NCBI GenBank assembly: GCA_023055355.1
Contig: JALJCS010000015.1
Location: 14,924,501 to 14,988,500 of the forward strand
DNA: 64,000 bases
Direction: 5' to 3'
DNA from: Agelaius tricolor
Taxonomy: Eukaryota > Chordata > Aves > Passeriformes > Icteridae
In this document: piece by piece, positions 36,901-46,760 of the stretch
How the letters are laid out: every line of letters begins with the position of its first letter
How positions within the stretch are numbered: the stretch's first letter is position 1
Made by a program: the position numbers and the translations under genes
Notes under the pieces: model-generated
Database searches by the model: none
What the model saw: only the letters and a program-made list of their open reading frames with translations
Told to the model about the DNA's origin: nothing

Positions 36901-38368
36901 AATGTTACCACCTACAAGACAACCAGCTTTTGGTCATCACAGAGACACAGCTAGGGAGAGCTGAGACAAAGTAGAAATTTTCCAGAGTAGAAATCCATTT
37001 TGATTTAAGTGAAATGTACATCTTTGAGTTAAGTCTGTAGTTTGAAAACACAGCTGTTTATTCTGACTGCCTGTTCTCATAAAAAGCCTATACTGGGAGA
37101 AACTGCTTCAGCTGAAGGACAGAAATAAGGGAAAGGGGCAGACAGAGAAACAGAGACTGCTATAAGAGCAGGTCGCAGGTCAACCTGACCTAAGAATTCT
37201 TTCTGATAAAGAAGAATTAGTGGCAAATGTCACCTGAAATCTGTAAAAATGAATATGTATGAGCCTATTGTGAAATTGCATGCATATGTATTTGAAAGGG
37301 GGATAAAAAAAGATCTAGAGTTCCCAGAAGTACGCATGTCTTTTGAAGAGAGTAATAAATTACAACTTTCACAGAGTTGTAGAGTTTCTAAACAGAGCTT
37401 CTTGCCTGACTGCCCCCCACCACACTCACCTCGCCTGAGTAACTGTACTTTCCCTTCAGGATCTGCCGGTACAGGCGGGTGCGGTTGTCGTCCTCAAAGG
37501 GCATCGTGCCGCTGAGGAGGATGTAGGAGATCACCCCCAGCGCCCACATGTCCACGGAGTTCGTGTAGGGCTTCCTGACCAGGATCTCGGGAGCGATGTA
37601 CTCCGGGGTGCCACACGTGGTTTTCATCAGGCAGTCGTCGCCCTTCTTGCGCGCGCTCGCCAGCCCGAAGTCGGTGATCATGATCTTGGAGTCGGTGCCC
37701 GGGTGGTAGTACAGCAGGTTCTCGGGCTTCAGGTCGCGGTGGGTGATGCCCAGCGTGTGCAGGTACCTGACCCCGTCCAGCACCATCTGCAGCACGCGCG
37801 TGGCGTCCCTCTCGGTGAAGGAGCCCTTGGCGATGATGCGGTCGAAGAGCTCGCCGCCGGTGGCCAGCTCCATGACCATGTACACACGGTCCTGCGTCTC
37901 GAAGACCTCGATGAGCTGGATGATGTTGGTGTGGCGCACGCGGCGCAGGACGCTCAGCTCCGACTCGCACACCTCGCGGCCCTCGCGGTACTTGGTCTCG
38001 ATCATCTTGATGGCGTAGGGCTGCTTGGTGGCCTTGTGCTCCACGCGCACCACGCGGCTGAAGCTGCCCCTGCCGATCAGCGCTTTGATGTCGTACTTGG
38101 CCGTCACGCGCGGGTCGAACTTGGCGCGGTACTTGGCCACTTTGTTCTTGCGGGGCTCGGGCTGCTGGGCGGGCAGGGGGTTCCCGGGATAGGGGTTGGT
38201 GTGATGGGGAGGGGAGGGAGAGCCAGCTTTGATGACAGCCCCGCAGTCATCTTTGATGAAATGCTTGTAGATGTCACTGTGGCCAGTGTAAGGTTCCACT
38301 TTTTTAACCAGGTCTAGCTGCACATCTTTGGGGGGCTCGGGAAGCACTTTGCTGGTCCCACAGCCCAT
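15959..38368 (-). CDS. PSKH1: Serine/threonine protein kinase H1 (PSKH1), complete, 418 aa in two coding exons
   Basis: Coding exons on the minus strand are 38368-37430 (313 codons) and 16276-15959 (105 codons plus TGA), joined in phase 0 across a 21 kb intron (YSYSGE joined to PWPSVS). The start is the ATG at 38366-38368; the preceding codon is GTG and is not used. MGCGTS at the N terminus gives Gly2 for myristoylation and Cys3 for palmitoylation, known to hold this kinase at Golgi and other membranes. Kinase landmarks: glycine loop GRGSFSRV at 99-106, Lys121 in [12 protein letters not shown] at 210-217, DFG at 233-235, and GTPEYIAPE at 253-261 before the exon border. The domain ends in exon 3 at HPWVV. 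The tail is Ser/Arg-rich ([18 protein letters not shown]), a feature linked to nuclear speckles, and ends in a helical [13 protein letters not shown] stretch nearly identical to human. The linker at residues 35-75 differs most from human and makes the protein slightly shorter than the 424 aa human form. Confidence 0.97.
17127..17170. repeat. Dispersed repeat copy in PSKH1 intron (partner at 4694-4736)
   Basis: Bases 17127-17153 are identical to 4694-4720 over 27 positions in the same orientation, starting CAGCTTTCCCAAAACCC. The next 16 bases remain similar (GGATCCCCATATCAG against GGATTCCCACACTAG). The family is not one I recognise. Confidence 0.7.
19032..19298 (-). mobile_element. CR1 LINE 3' fragment
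   Basis: The + strand begins TCATAGAATCATTAAGGTTG, the reverse complement of the avian CR1 3' end with its ATTCTATGA repeats. It continues through the usual GATCATCAAGTC, TTCCAGGGATGG, TTCTTCCTAAT and ATTTCCTCTTTCCCTG blocks. About 265 bases of the 3' end remain; it is 5' truncated as is normal for CR1. Confidence 0.9.
21221..21239. repeat. (GCA)6 microsatellite
   Basis: Six uninterrupted trinucleotide units in the PSKH1 intron. It is short and likely polymorphic. Confidence 0.9.
21658..21862 (-). mobile_element. CR1 LINE 3' fragment
   Basis: The + strand reads CACAGAATGGTTTGGGTTG, then GGGACCTTAAAAAGCTCATC, CCATGGACAGGGACACC and CTTCCAGGGATGGGGCAG. This is the standard antisense view of an avian CR1 3' end. 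About 200 bases remain inside the PSKH1 intron. Confidence 0.92.
22456..22560. repeat. Three perfect-length tandem copies of a 35-bp unit
   Basis: Copies at 22456-22490, 22491-22525 and 22526-22560 begin AAAAATACTGTATCCCAGTC and end near TTCCTAAG. They differ at one to three positions, so the array is young. It is a minisatellite in the PSKH1 intron with no obvious function. Confidence 0.95.
24021..24071 (+). mobile_element. CR1 LINE extreme 3' end
   Basis: GGACTCGATGTTCTAAGAGG followed by TCTTTGCCAACCTTAATGAT and TCTAAG matches the sense 3' end of a CR1 subfamily. Only about 50 bases survive. Confidence 0.7.
25499..25556 (-). mobile_element. CR1 LINE 3' end, short
   Basis: The + strand TGTCACAGAGTCATAAAATA, then TCCTGAGCTGGAAGGGACCC and ACGAGGATCA, is the antisense 3' tail of a CR1 subfamily. 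Confidence 0.75.
26310..26766 (+). mobile_element. CR1 LINE 3' fragment, diverged
   Basis: Sense-orientation CR1 blocks are visible in order: GGAGCTGGACTTGTTCAGTC, GCAAAGAGAAG, CAGCCCTGGAAAAGGTCACT, CATCCCTGAAGCCCTTCAAG and the tail GCTCTCCAAAGGTCTCTTGTAACC. It is more diverged than the other copies and so probably older. Left border uncertain. Confidence 0.75.
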
Positions 38369-38455
38369 CACTGACTGGTGTTAATTCCCTATCAAGGCAT
38401 GTTCCCAGGGGAGCACCAGCAGCAACCACATCCGGGGTGATTCCCACATTTGAAT
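38369..38455 (-). other. PSKH1: PSKH1 exon 2 5' UTR part
   Basis: On the minus strand a long pyrimidine tract (TTTATTTGTTTCTTCTCATT and CTTTTT) ends in CGAAG at 38456, a good 3' splice site, which leaves 87 bases of 5' UTR before the ATG at 38368. Acceptors closer to the ATG lack a pyrimidine tract. Confidence 0.6.
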
Positions 38456-41005
38456 CTTCGAAAAAGAATGAGAAGAAACAAATAAAGAGGAATCAAGGTA
38501 GTGAAGATGTTTCCCTCCATTTGAATCAAAACAATAGCACCATGCTATCACAAACTGAGAATATGGGATTTCCACTTCTCTCTGCTACAGAACATGCACA
38601 GTGCTCTGCTGCTTTCATCATGAGTGAGTGAAGGCAGTGCCTACAAACACCCAATCCTGGTCAGAACAGATGTGTCCAGGGAAATCACACAGTATCTCTC
38701 TTTATTGGGGATCGCTTGTTTTCTGCTCCCTGCTGAGCCCTGAATCAGTCACAGAGCAGTTGAGGCTGCACAAGACTTCTGGAGGTCTTTTTGTCTACAC
38801 ACAATTGCTTAATACAAATCAAATTTTAAAAAGTCAAACATTTTCTTTAGTTTTGTTAGATCTGCTCAACTTTCTCAGTCAGCAGTCAATCCAAACCCAA
38901 TAGTTCTGAGTTTGCTCACCAGAAGTACCTCAGCAATTTGTACACTTAACCCATCTTCACAAGATTTTCTTCATATTGAATTTGTACACTGTCTTAAGCC
39001 TCTCACTACTTTGCTGCTGGGGATCAATGGAAGAGCAGAAGAGGCAGGGAATATGGAGCCAGAGGCACACTGGTTTGAAGGTGCAGCCCTTGCTAAAAGG
39101 GAGACATTCACTTGCCCAGAGCAGCTTTTAGTCAGCAAGTCCCTCATTCTCCAAACCCTGAGACATCAAGGTGGGTTTTCACATCTTTCCACAATCTCAA
39201 TTTTACATCTTTAGACACAAAGTGGCACTTCTGGCTTTCCACTGGAGCTGCCTGTAAGAAGTGGAATTCTTCCCAGCTGTTCCAGACTAGGAGCTCTTGC
39301 TCATCCCAACAAAACCAAACCAGCTGCATTTGGGGCAAGTCTTTGTGTGCTGATTAAAACAATGTGACTGGTCAGGAGATGGGGAAGCCACCTGTGGCTC
39401 TGGCAGTCACTGGGCAGGTCCACATTTGCCCTTTTTGACTCAGAGCCCATCAACATGTGTCTGAGCCTTCACAGGAGGCTACAGAAACCCATTAGCCTTG
39501 AAAATGTGATTTTAGGTCTTACCATCACCAGGTGTATCTCCACTCAAGCACCACCTCTCCAAGCAACTGCTCAGCATGAACAGCAGAAAAGGAACCCCAG
39601 CCTGTCTTCCATGGGGAAAAGCAAGTGGAGAAATAAGAAATGTTTTAAAGGGACACCTGGAAGAAGTTGAGACTCTTCATCCAACCTGGAAAGAAAACCA
39701 GGCTTTAGTTAAGATTCAGTTTTATAATCAAACATCATCAAAGTAACTTCTCAAGGGAAAAGTTCCCTCCTGGCAGCACCCTGAGGTCAAACAACCCAGC
39801 CATGCACAGACATGCCTGTGGCAGGGTGCAGGCAGCAGAAATTAAAAACAGCTTCAGAAAGGTTAGCTGACTTCCACCAAGCACTGCCCTGGAGGTGAGG
39901 CTTCATTCAGATTAAAGCATCATGATAAAAAGAGCTCTGGCTAGTCCTGAATAATGCCTCCCATGGACAGTTTTCCCAGCATTACTGAACCTTAAAGCAT
40001 TTTAAGTTAACAGAGAAATGGAATGAGAGCATTCATAAACAAGATTATTACAGAGTAATTCAACATGTAGAGAAGGGCTCACGTAAAACATCCCACCCAT
40101 AACTAAAACCAAACAGAAGAATGAATCACTTGAAAATATCATCTATAAATCCACTCATGGCATTAACTGAGATCTGGCAGCAACTCCAGCATATCAGTAC
40201 ATGCTGACACTTGAGTGTTCCAGTGAAGACTACAGAACCAGAGTCAGCAACAAAATGCTTAACTCCCCATTAGTGCAGGACATGCTCCTGTGCAGTAACC
40301 ACCAAGAACGTGGGGAAAGGAACTAAGAGAAATTACAAGCATCACAAGCTCTCCGAGGGGGAAATCACATACTTGGCAGGTGGCAAACTATCTGAACTAC
40401 AGATGGAAAAGGTAGGAAGGAACATGAGATTTATGGTTCTCCCCTCGGACATTGAGCTCCTTGCCTGCCGTGTCAGTAAGGCATCTCGAACGGGCCTCTC
40501 ACTGCCTGGCAGAACCTGGCATGCCCACTGCGAGCTCCTGGTGGATTTCAGAGGGGAAACCCGGGGCCGGGGCTGCTGCAGCACCGCAGGCAGCTGTGCC
40601 GGAGCCAGGGGCAGAATCAGCCAAACCAGCCGGGATTCCAAACCCGTTTGTTTCCAGAACTCATCCCAACCCAGGCCGCTTGTGGATATGCTGGAGAGGG
40701 GACCCAGGGCCGAGCCGGTGCCGGGAGCTCGTCCCGCGGCAGGTTCGGCTCCAGCCTGGGAAGCACCGGGCCCGTCCCGCTGAGGGGACACACCGGGAGC
40801 GGGCAGGGCTCCCTCCCCGGCCCAGCCGGCCCCGCGGCCCAGCGCCCCGGGCAGCGGCGGGGCTGAGACGCCGGGGCCCGCCGCGCCCGCGCTTCCCGGG
40901 CCGCACCACCACCGCCGCCGCCGGAGTGAGAGAGAGGGGGAAAGGGAGGGGAGCCGGGACCGGAGCCGTGCCGGGCGGTCCCGGGGGCGCCGATCCCGGA
41001 CTCAC
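38456..41005 (-). other. PSKH1: PSKH1 intron 1
   Basis: About 2.5 kb between the non-coding first exon and the coding exon, with donor GTGAGT at 41005-41000. No gene is seen. The right end, from about 40.5 kb, is GC- and CpG-rich as part of the promoter island. Confidence 0.65.
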
Positions 41006-41260
41006 CTCGGCCCACTCCGGCCGCGGCGCGGCACCGCCTCCTGACGTCATTACCGCGCGCCGGAACGCCCGAGGGGCGGGGGCACCGCGCGCGGCGATTG
41101 GCGGAGGGGGCGGGGGGCGGGGCCCAAGCGCGAGGAGGGCGGGGGCGCTTTACCGCCCCCTGCCGGGGCCACCCAGAGCTCGGGCCCGCCCGTGTCTCCG
41201 CGAGCCTGAGGGGCTCCGGGAGAGTGAGGGGCTCCGGGGCCGTGAGGGGCTCCGGGCCTC
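40480..41260 (-). promoter_or_regulatory. PSKH1: PSKH1 CpG-island promoter with CRE and CCAAT box
   Basis: Dense CpG and G/C-rich sequence surrounds a short non-coding exon 1 that ends at the donor beside 41006. A perfect palindromic CRE, TGACGTCA, is at 41042-41049, a CCAAT box in the minus orientation at 41096-41101, and GC boxes (GGGGCGGGG type) near 41075-41125. There is no TATA box. This is a housekeeping-type promoter, probably responsive to CREB/ATF factors. The start site lies somewhere in 41010-41090. Confidence 0.8.
41207..41258. repeat. 18-bp GC-rich minisatellite, about 2.8 copies
   Basis: TGAGGGGCTCCGGG recurs at 41207, 41225 and 41243 with a period of exactly 18. A looser CCCCTCAGCCCCA repeat follows at about 41286-41335. 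It is about 150 bases upstream of the PSKH1 CRE. Confidence 0.85.
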
Positions 41261-41428
41261 ACAGCAGCCCCTGAACCCCGCCTGGGACCCCTCAGCCCCA
41301 TCCCGGGCTCCTCAGCCCCAGGACCCCTCAGCCCCACGGGCCCCTGGAGCTCCTCACCCCCATGGACCCCAGGGCCCCCTCACCGCTCTGGCTCTGCTGT
41401 TACCCACAAAATCGGGCTCGTTCCTTGG

Positions 41429-41995
41429 TGTGCACTGAGCCGATAATGACACACTCCAGAGAGACACTGATTGTTTATTTCAGAGCTGCCCCAGCCTGGG
41501 TGCTCGGTGCTGTTCCACAAATCCAGCACGCCCCACCAGGCTTTCTGTGCCATTATTTACACAGAGAAGTTCGGGGTTAGTGACTTCCCAAGGACAGCCC
41601 CTTATTAAGATTGGTTAGTAATTTCCATAGGAATCACATAACTTAATCCAGGTAACGTCTACTCATGCTCAGGGGAAGGACCTTCACCTATGGGTCTTTT
41701 TGACCCATAGCATGAATTTTAGTGTTATCATGAAGATAGCTCAGCTCTAAGACACGTGGACATTGAATATTTTGCCAAGTTGGTAATGTTTACGTAGGTG
41801 AACATCAACATCTTAGTTTATAACATCCCTAAATCTTGTTAGTTCCAGAATATTCTTGAGTGACAGGTATTGGCTGCTGCCTGTTCCACCAGATTAGCTC
41901 TCCTCTTTTGCTGATTAGGTTTGAAAATGTACAAAGGTCTTACACCAAAGAACATCCTGCCTTACGGTAACATTGACATAATCTGCATTTTGCAT
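41429..41995 (-). mobile_element. Probable solo LTR of an endogenous retrovirus
   Basis: Read on the minus strand, a U3-like segment is followed by CTAACCAATC (CCAAT box, 41610-41614), a TATA-like TAATAAGG (41600-41607), then AATAAA (41474-41479) and a U5-like tail ending near GTGCACA at 41429. This order and spacing is that of a retroviral LTR. No gag, pol or env sequence flanks it, so it would be a solo LTR left by recombination. No target-site duplication could be found and the ends are approximate. A perfect 9-bp hairpin with a T5 loop lies inside it at 41688-41710. Confidence 0.5.
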
Positions 41996-44018
41996 CACTG
42001 TGACCCCGTGGGCTGAGCCGGTGGCCCCTGGCAGGGGCAATGTTCCTGCTCCCCGTGCTCCTGCCTCGGAAGAGCGGCCGCAGTTTCTCCTCTTTGGAGC
42101 CAGCTCCAGCTCTGACAGCTCCCCAGCAGCGCCTTGGAGCCCGCAGCCCACGGAGCAGCTCCGAGGGCTCCCCGCTGCGCTGCGGGACTCTGGAAAAACA
42201 TTCCCTTTGAAAAAGAATTGCCCGGAAACATCGGTCCTTTTCCTTGGCAGGGAAAACCCGGTCCCTGTGGGACAGCCCTTGTGCACAGCAGAATAACGAG
42301 GCGCATTCCTTTCTCCTTTCTTTGCCCCAGCTACTAAGTGCCACAGAACCCACAAAGTTTGCTTGGTAACTGCCTGTGGACTTTCTTCCCGCACATCCTT
42401 TCCTCATCCTCAAACAAAACACTCCGAGTCCCGGCCCTGGATGACCTGAAAGCAGGGAGAGAGGGATGACACCTCGCAGGGATGCTGACGGCACTCCTTT
42501 CCCTTGGGGGCACACAAACGCAATGCTGCCGGGTTTGTTTTCCAGCCTGGCTGTCACGTCATTCCCGAGGCGGCTCAGGTGGAGCGGGGCTTTTTTCACA
42601 CTCCTACCATACTTTTAAAAATAGCCGGGTTTATTTTAATGCTCCTGGGATCTTCGGCTGCTTTAGAATGATTAGTAAGTCATAATGTAGTAAAAGTTGT
42701 ACCTGCTGATGCACATTATTGTCATCAGCTGCTTCTCTGTGTAATTCCCAACGAGGTGTGGAAATGTGTGAGGTTTGAGAAGGGGCTGCCTAGGCTGGAA
42801 TTGACAAATTGGGTGAGTTGTGCAGTTCTCTGCAAGGGAAACTCCCCAGTTCTTGTTGTCCCACACAGTAATGGTGCTGCTGGTAGGTTCTCAGCCCTCT
42901 TATCCCCCTGCTTTCTTTATGGAGATGTTTCCCCAGCCCCACTGTCCCTGAGAGGTGGCTTAACCTGTGTCTGACATGTGAAACCTTGCATGTCCCCGTT
43001 GAAGTTGATCCTGTTATTTTAGGCTGTTTATCAAGGTCATCCCAGCTTGGTTCCACCAGCGTGCTCCTCTCTGTCGTCCTGGCTGATGGGTGTAGAGCAG
43101 TGGGCTGCCTCACCGTGGCTGGGGAGCTCACACAGGGATAAGTGCTCAGCAAGGATTTGTTTCCCTCAGGGCATACAGCTTCCATTAGTCACTTCCTCAC
43201 AGCTTTGTTTCCTGACCAGCCGCGTGGGAACACTGAATGAGGCTGTTCCGGGTCCATCACCGCTGAAAAATATCAAAGAGCCAACAGGCATCGAACCCTT
43301 GGGCCAGAACTGGGGACTTCTGAGAACCTCAGTCAGAGCAGCTCTTGTATTATTTATGCTGTGGTGGTGCTCTGAGACCCACTGGAGCCAAGAGAGCTTC
43401 ACACCAGACATCTGCACAAAGCCAACATCCTCCTGGCAAAACACCCAGGGATGAGGTGGGAACTGTCTGTTCATTTGTGTGATCCACTGCCTGCCAGGTC
43501 AGGCACCCGGTTTGACCAGGGGTCATTGCCTGTTGATTCCTGATGCCTGTTATTCCATCTAGAGCCTTTTCTGCAGGTACAGCAGGAAGATTTCTGACTG
43601 GGATAAGCACCTTGCTGCTGAAGCTCTGAGCACTGAGAGGTTCTGCAGCCGCTCATCCTGCCAGGCTCTGGGTGCCTGAGCTCCCACCAGCGCTGCTCCA
43701 GCCAAAAAACATTGGGGTTTTTTCTCCCTCCTCCAAGAGGAGACTGGTAACAGGTTTCTGACACACTCACAAAGCAGTGCTGTCCTTGGGGAGGGTCTAA
43801 CAGCAGGTTTTCCTGCCAAATGGGCTGTTATCTCCTTGTCATTTTTTTTTTTTGCCTTTTCCCTTCCAAGATGCTGCTCTCCCTGGAGAGAAGCCTCCCC
43901 CTGCTCTTCCGTGCTGACCCCTTCAGAAATTGCCTGCCAGCTCTGATGCCCAAGACCTACAGCCTGCCCCCAGCCCCATGGGAAGGATTCAGCCCTTGAG
44001 GCAGGAATGTCTGTGAAG

Positions 44019-44180
44019 AGTCACAGAATCCTGGGATGGGTTGTGTTGGAAGGGACCTTTAAAAGTCATCCAGTTCCAAACTCCCTACCATGGGCAGGGA
44101 CAGCTTCCCCCAGACCAGGTTGCTCAGATCTCCATCTTTGATACTTCCAGGGATACTGGCAGTGCTCCCCTGATGCTGCA
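44019..44180 (-). mobile_element. CR1 LINE 3' fragment
   Basis: The + strand shows GTCACAGAATCCTGGGATGG, GTTGGAAGGGACCTTTAAAA, CCATGGGCAGGGACAGC and ACTTCCAGGGAT, the antisense avian CR1 3' end. About 160 bases remain. Confidence 0.9.
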
Positions 44181-46245
44181 GCATGCCTGCTTCCCCCTGA
44201 GAGCCTTCACCCCTCTGCAAGGATGGGTTCCCCTAGGTTTTGTATCTCCTGTTAGTGGCTGGCTGGGACCAGGGGGCAATGCTGGCTACCCACAGGTGGA
44301 GGATCCTCTCTCCCTGGAGGTGCTCCAGAGCTGGCTCCCTGCTTGGAGCAGGAACTTCAGAGTTCCCTTTGCGTCCCACACCTGCCTGTGGTGCTGCCAG
44401 CTGGCTCCAGAGTCTCACTGGGGTGCAACAAGCTGCAATTCCCTGTGGAATGGTGCGAATGGCGGGAAGCAGCTCCAGCATCCCCTCCCCCAGCACCACA
44501 AAGCTGCCTGGGACATTGCTGCACATCCTGAGCACGGGGCAATTTGGGGATCCCAGGGCTTCCTGCTGTGCCAGGCAGGAGAAGCCAGGAGAAGAGGGCC
44601 CCTCATCTGCCACCAAATGGATGGAAATGGATGGAAACCTGGATTTCCTCCGAGCTGCGTCCCTGCCCTGTGTGGCAGCCAGCCCAGCCCTCAGCAGCCA
44701 TGCCAGGCCAGAGCTCAAGGTTGTCCCAGCAAGGTTGAACAGAGGTCGTAACGGGAGGATGTTCAATTAAAGCTGCTTAAAAAAGAAATCCAACTTTCCA
44801 TATGCCTCTCTGGAGAATAAAACAGCCCCAAAGCTGAGCGCAGATGGGGTGCCAGGCTGAGCACAGCCCCTATGGCAGAGGTGACTCCGGCTCAGCTGTT
44901 CCCACTGCCTCCCATCCACGGGGATTGAGGCTGTCTTTTGGTGGTTCCTTATGGAAAGTTGGACATTTGGCTTAGCAGAAATCCCCATGCAAACTCGGAC
45001 ACTGGCCAGCCCTGTGACATAGTGTCCTCCAGGCTATGCTTGTTTTCCAATGCTCCTGCTCCCCCCGGGGTGCCACTGAAGCTGGAGGTGGCAAAACTCA
45101 TGCCTGGTAGGGATCCCAGACTGGGACAGTGGCACTGGGGCCAGGGAAGGGCAAGGAGTCATTCCCCCTCTGCTGGTGGCCTCCACACCAGTCTATCCAG
45201 TTAGAGAAACCTAAGTGCATCCCCACAGATGAGGAGTCCTTCCCCAGCTGGCACCTTCACTGGGAGGAATTTCCCTGGGTGAAGGAATGGAGGGTTCAGC
45301 CATCATGTGGCAGAGGCGTTGGGCAGTATGGTGGGAGGCTGTCCCTCATGTCACTGTGCCACGTGTGCTGTCTCACTCACACAGCCACCTAGAATAGTGT
45401 CACCATCTGGTTCCAGCTGCCCAGGGACACGAGGGCCTCCCTGGCCCCTTCTGCGATTGCAAAAAGTGAATTCAAACATCAACTCAGCTGGACTCAGCTG
45501 GCCTTTATCCCTTTTTTTTCTTTTTTTTATTAATTCAGGTTTGTCTCTTAGAGAAGAGAGAGGGAGATAATGTCTGCAGAGCATTTAATCTTCTGCCCAA
45601 AGAATAGCAGAGAGCAAATTAGGATCTACTCCAATTAATTTGCCTTGATGGGCAAAATCTGGAGAGCGGCCATATCTGGGAATTAAGAACAAAAGCAGGG
45701 AGTGTAAAGTAGGTCACTGGAGTTTCATAACCAGAACAAGGGGTTTCCACAGCACGGTGCTCCAAAGGCTCCCGCTGCCGGGATCCCACTCTCATTCCCC
45801 ACCGTCCACTCCTTTCAGCCTGGACAGCTGCTTTAGGATGCTGTCACAGTGCAGGGAGCCAGTTCTGGGGACAGGAATGAGGATGTTGTCCCTTCCCACA
45901 GCAGGACACAGCTGCAGGGCTGTCCCAAACCCTTAGACCCAATGGAAAGACGACACTGGCTCAATGTCCCAGTTTGCAGCACCAGAGAGCTTTCCTGAGG
46001 TCAGCCTGCCCACCCTTGATGTCACACTGCTGCCCTTGGCCCTGCAGGCACCTCCCTGAAGGAGGGCTGGGGTCACAGGTGGCACTGGGATTTGGGCAGT
46101 GCCTTGCTGTGGACTCTTGCACGTGCAGTGTCACCAAGCAGTGGTGACCCACACTTTTCCATCGTGCCCAAATCCCAGCCCTGGCTTCCCAGAGGCACCA
46201 GTGCCTGCGGGCTGTGTGGTGACACTGCGACGCCTTTCAGCTGCA

Positions 46246-46360
46246 GGACACACATCGAAGCACAGCCAAAGGTGTGAGCCACGTGTGGTGACAAGTGCTG
46301 GTGCTCAGGACACGTGGTGACATAGCCAAGGGTCTGTGACATGTATGGTGACATTTTCCA
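46246..46360. repeat. Two diverged tandem units, 53-62 bp
   Basis: Units at 46246-46307 and 46308-46360 each start GGACAC, contain AGCCAA(A/G)GGT and end with a TGGTGACA-containing segment. They match at about 24 of 30 positions in the best part. Confidence 0.6.
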
Positions 46361-46479
46361 GGACACGGGACCTTCTGCGGTGTGTCTTTCTGCGCACAGG
46401 GTGAAACACCCGGCGTGTTTGGTGGGTGTGGGTGGATCTTCCCAGGCTTTGATTCCGGCTGGATTGAAGCACAGTTTGT

Positions 46480-46760
46480 TGTCCGCAAGTGCCACCATGG
46501 CGGTGGCAGCTGTCACAGCACCGCGCTGGTGACGCTCCATGCCCCCGGCCACCTCCCCTGCCCGCTGCGCTCCCACCGCTCGGAGGTGCCGGCGGGCGCT
46601 GCGCGGTGCGTGGCCGGCACCCGGCTGGCGTTTATCCTCTTAAGCCACCCCGCCGGGATCCGCCACTAATTCACCCTTAAACACAGGATTGTCAGGAACG
46701 GGGAAGGAGAGAATCGGCGGATTATCCCCCCGGCGCTGGCGTTAAACACGGGGAGCGGCA
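46480..46760. other. Isolated CpG-rich patch between genes
   Basis: A short block markedly richer in CG dinucleotides than its surroundings, including GCGGGCGCTGCGCGGTGCG. Its flanks carry GGCGGATTATCC-type homeobox-like words. It is not attached to any gene I could identify. It may be an enhancer, an unannotated first exon, or a GC-biased remnant. Confidence 0.35.

Larger units (their letters stand above)
16277..37429 (-). other. PSKH1: PSKH1 intron 2 (21 kb) interrupting the kinase domain
   Basis: The donor GTGAGT is at 37429-37424 on the minus strand, and the acceptor is TTTGTGTTTCAG just before 16276. The intron is A/T-rich compared with its GC-rich exons. I saw no nested gene: no frame on either strand gives a recognisable protein. 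It holds CR1 pieces at about 19.0, 21.7, 24.0, 25.5 and 26.3 kb, a 35-bp triple tandem repeat at 22456-22560, a (GCA)6 run at 21221-21239, a copy of the repeat also found near 4.7 kb, and a possible weak MIR-like piece near 32.95 kb. Confidence 0.9.

Noticed and set aside
37703..38317. A 204-codon open frame on the + strand opposite PSKH1 exon 2
   Set aside because: It is the mirror of a GC-rich conserved kinase exon; its Val/Leu/Ala/Gly-rich product resembles nothing, and the minus-strand frame is clearly PSKH1.
40452..41438. A 328-codon + strand open frame over the PSKH1 promoter
   Set aside because: Low-complexity GC-rich translation across a CpG island and minisatellite; the strand and signals belong to the PSKH1 promoter.
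44785..44965. Inverted 13-mers suggesting a small terminal-inverted-repeat element
   Set aside because: Arms are short, no target-site duplication was seen, and the interior resembles no known transposon.
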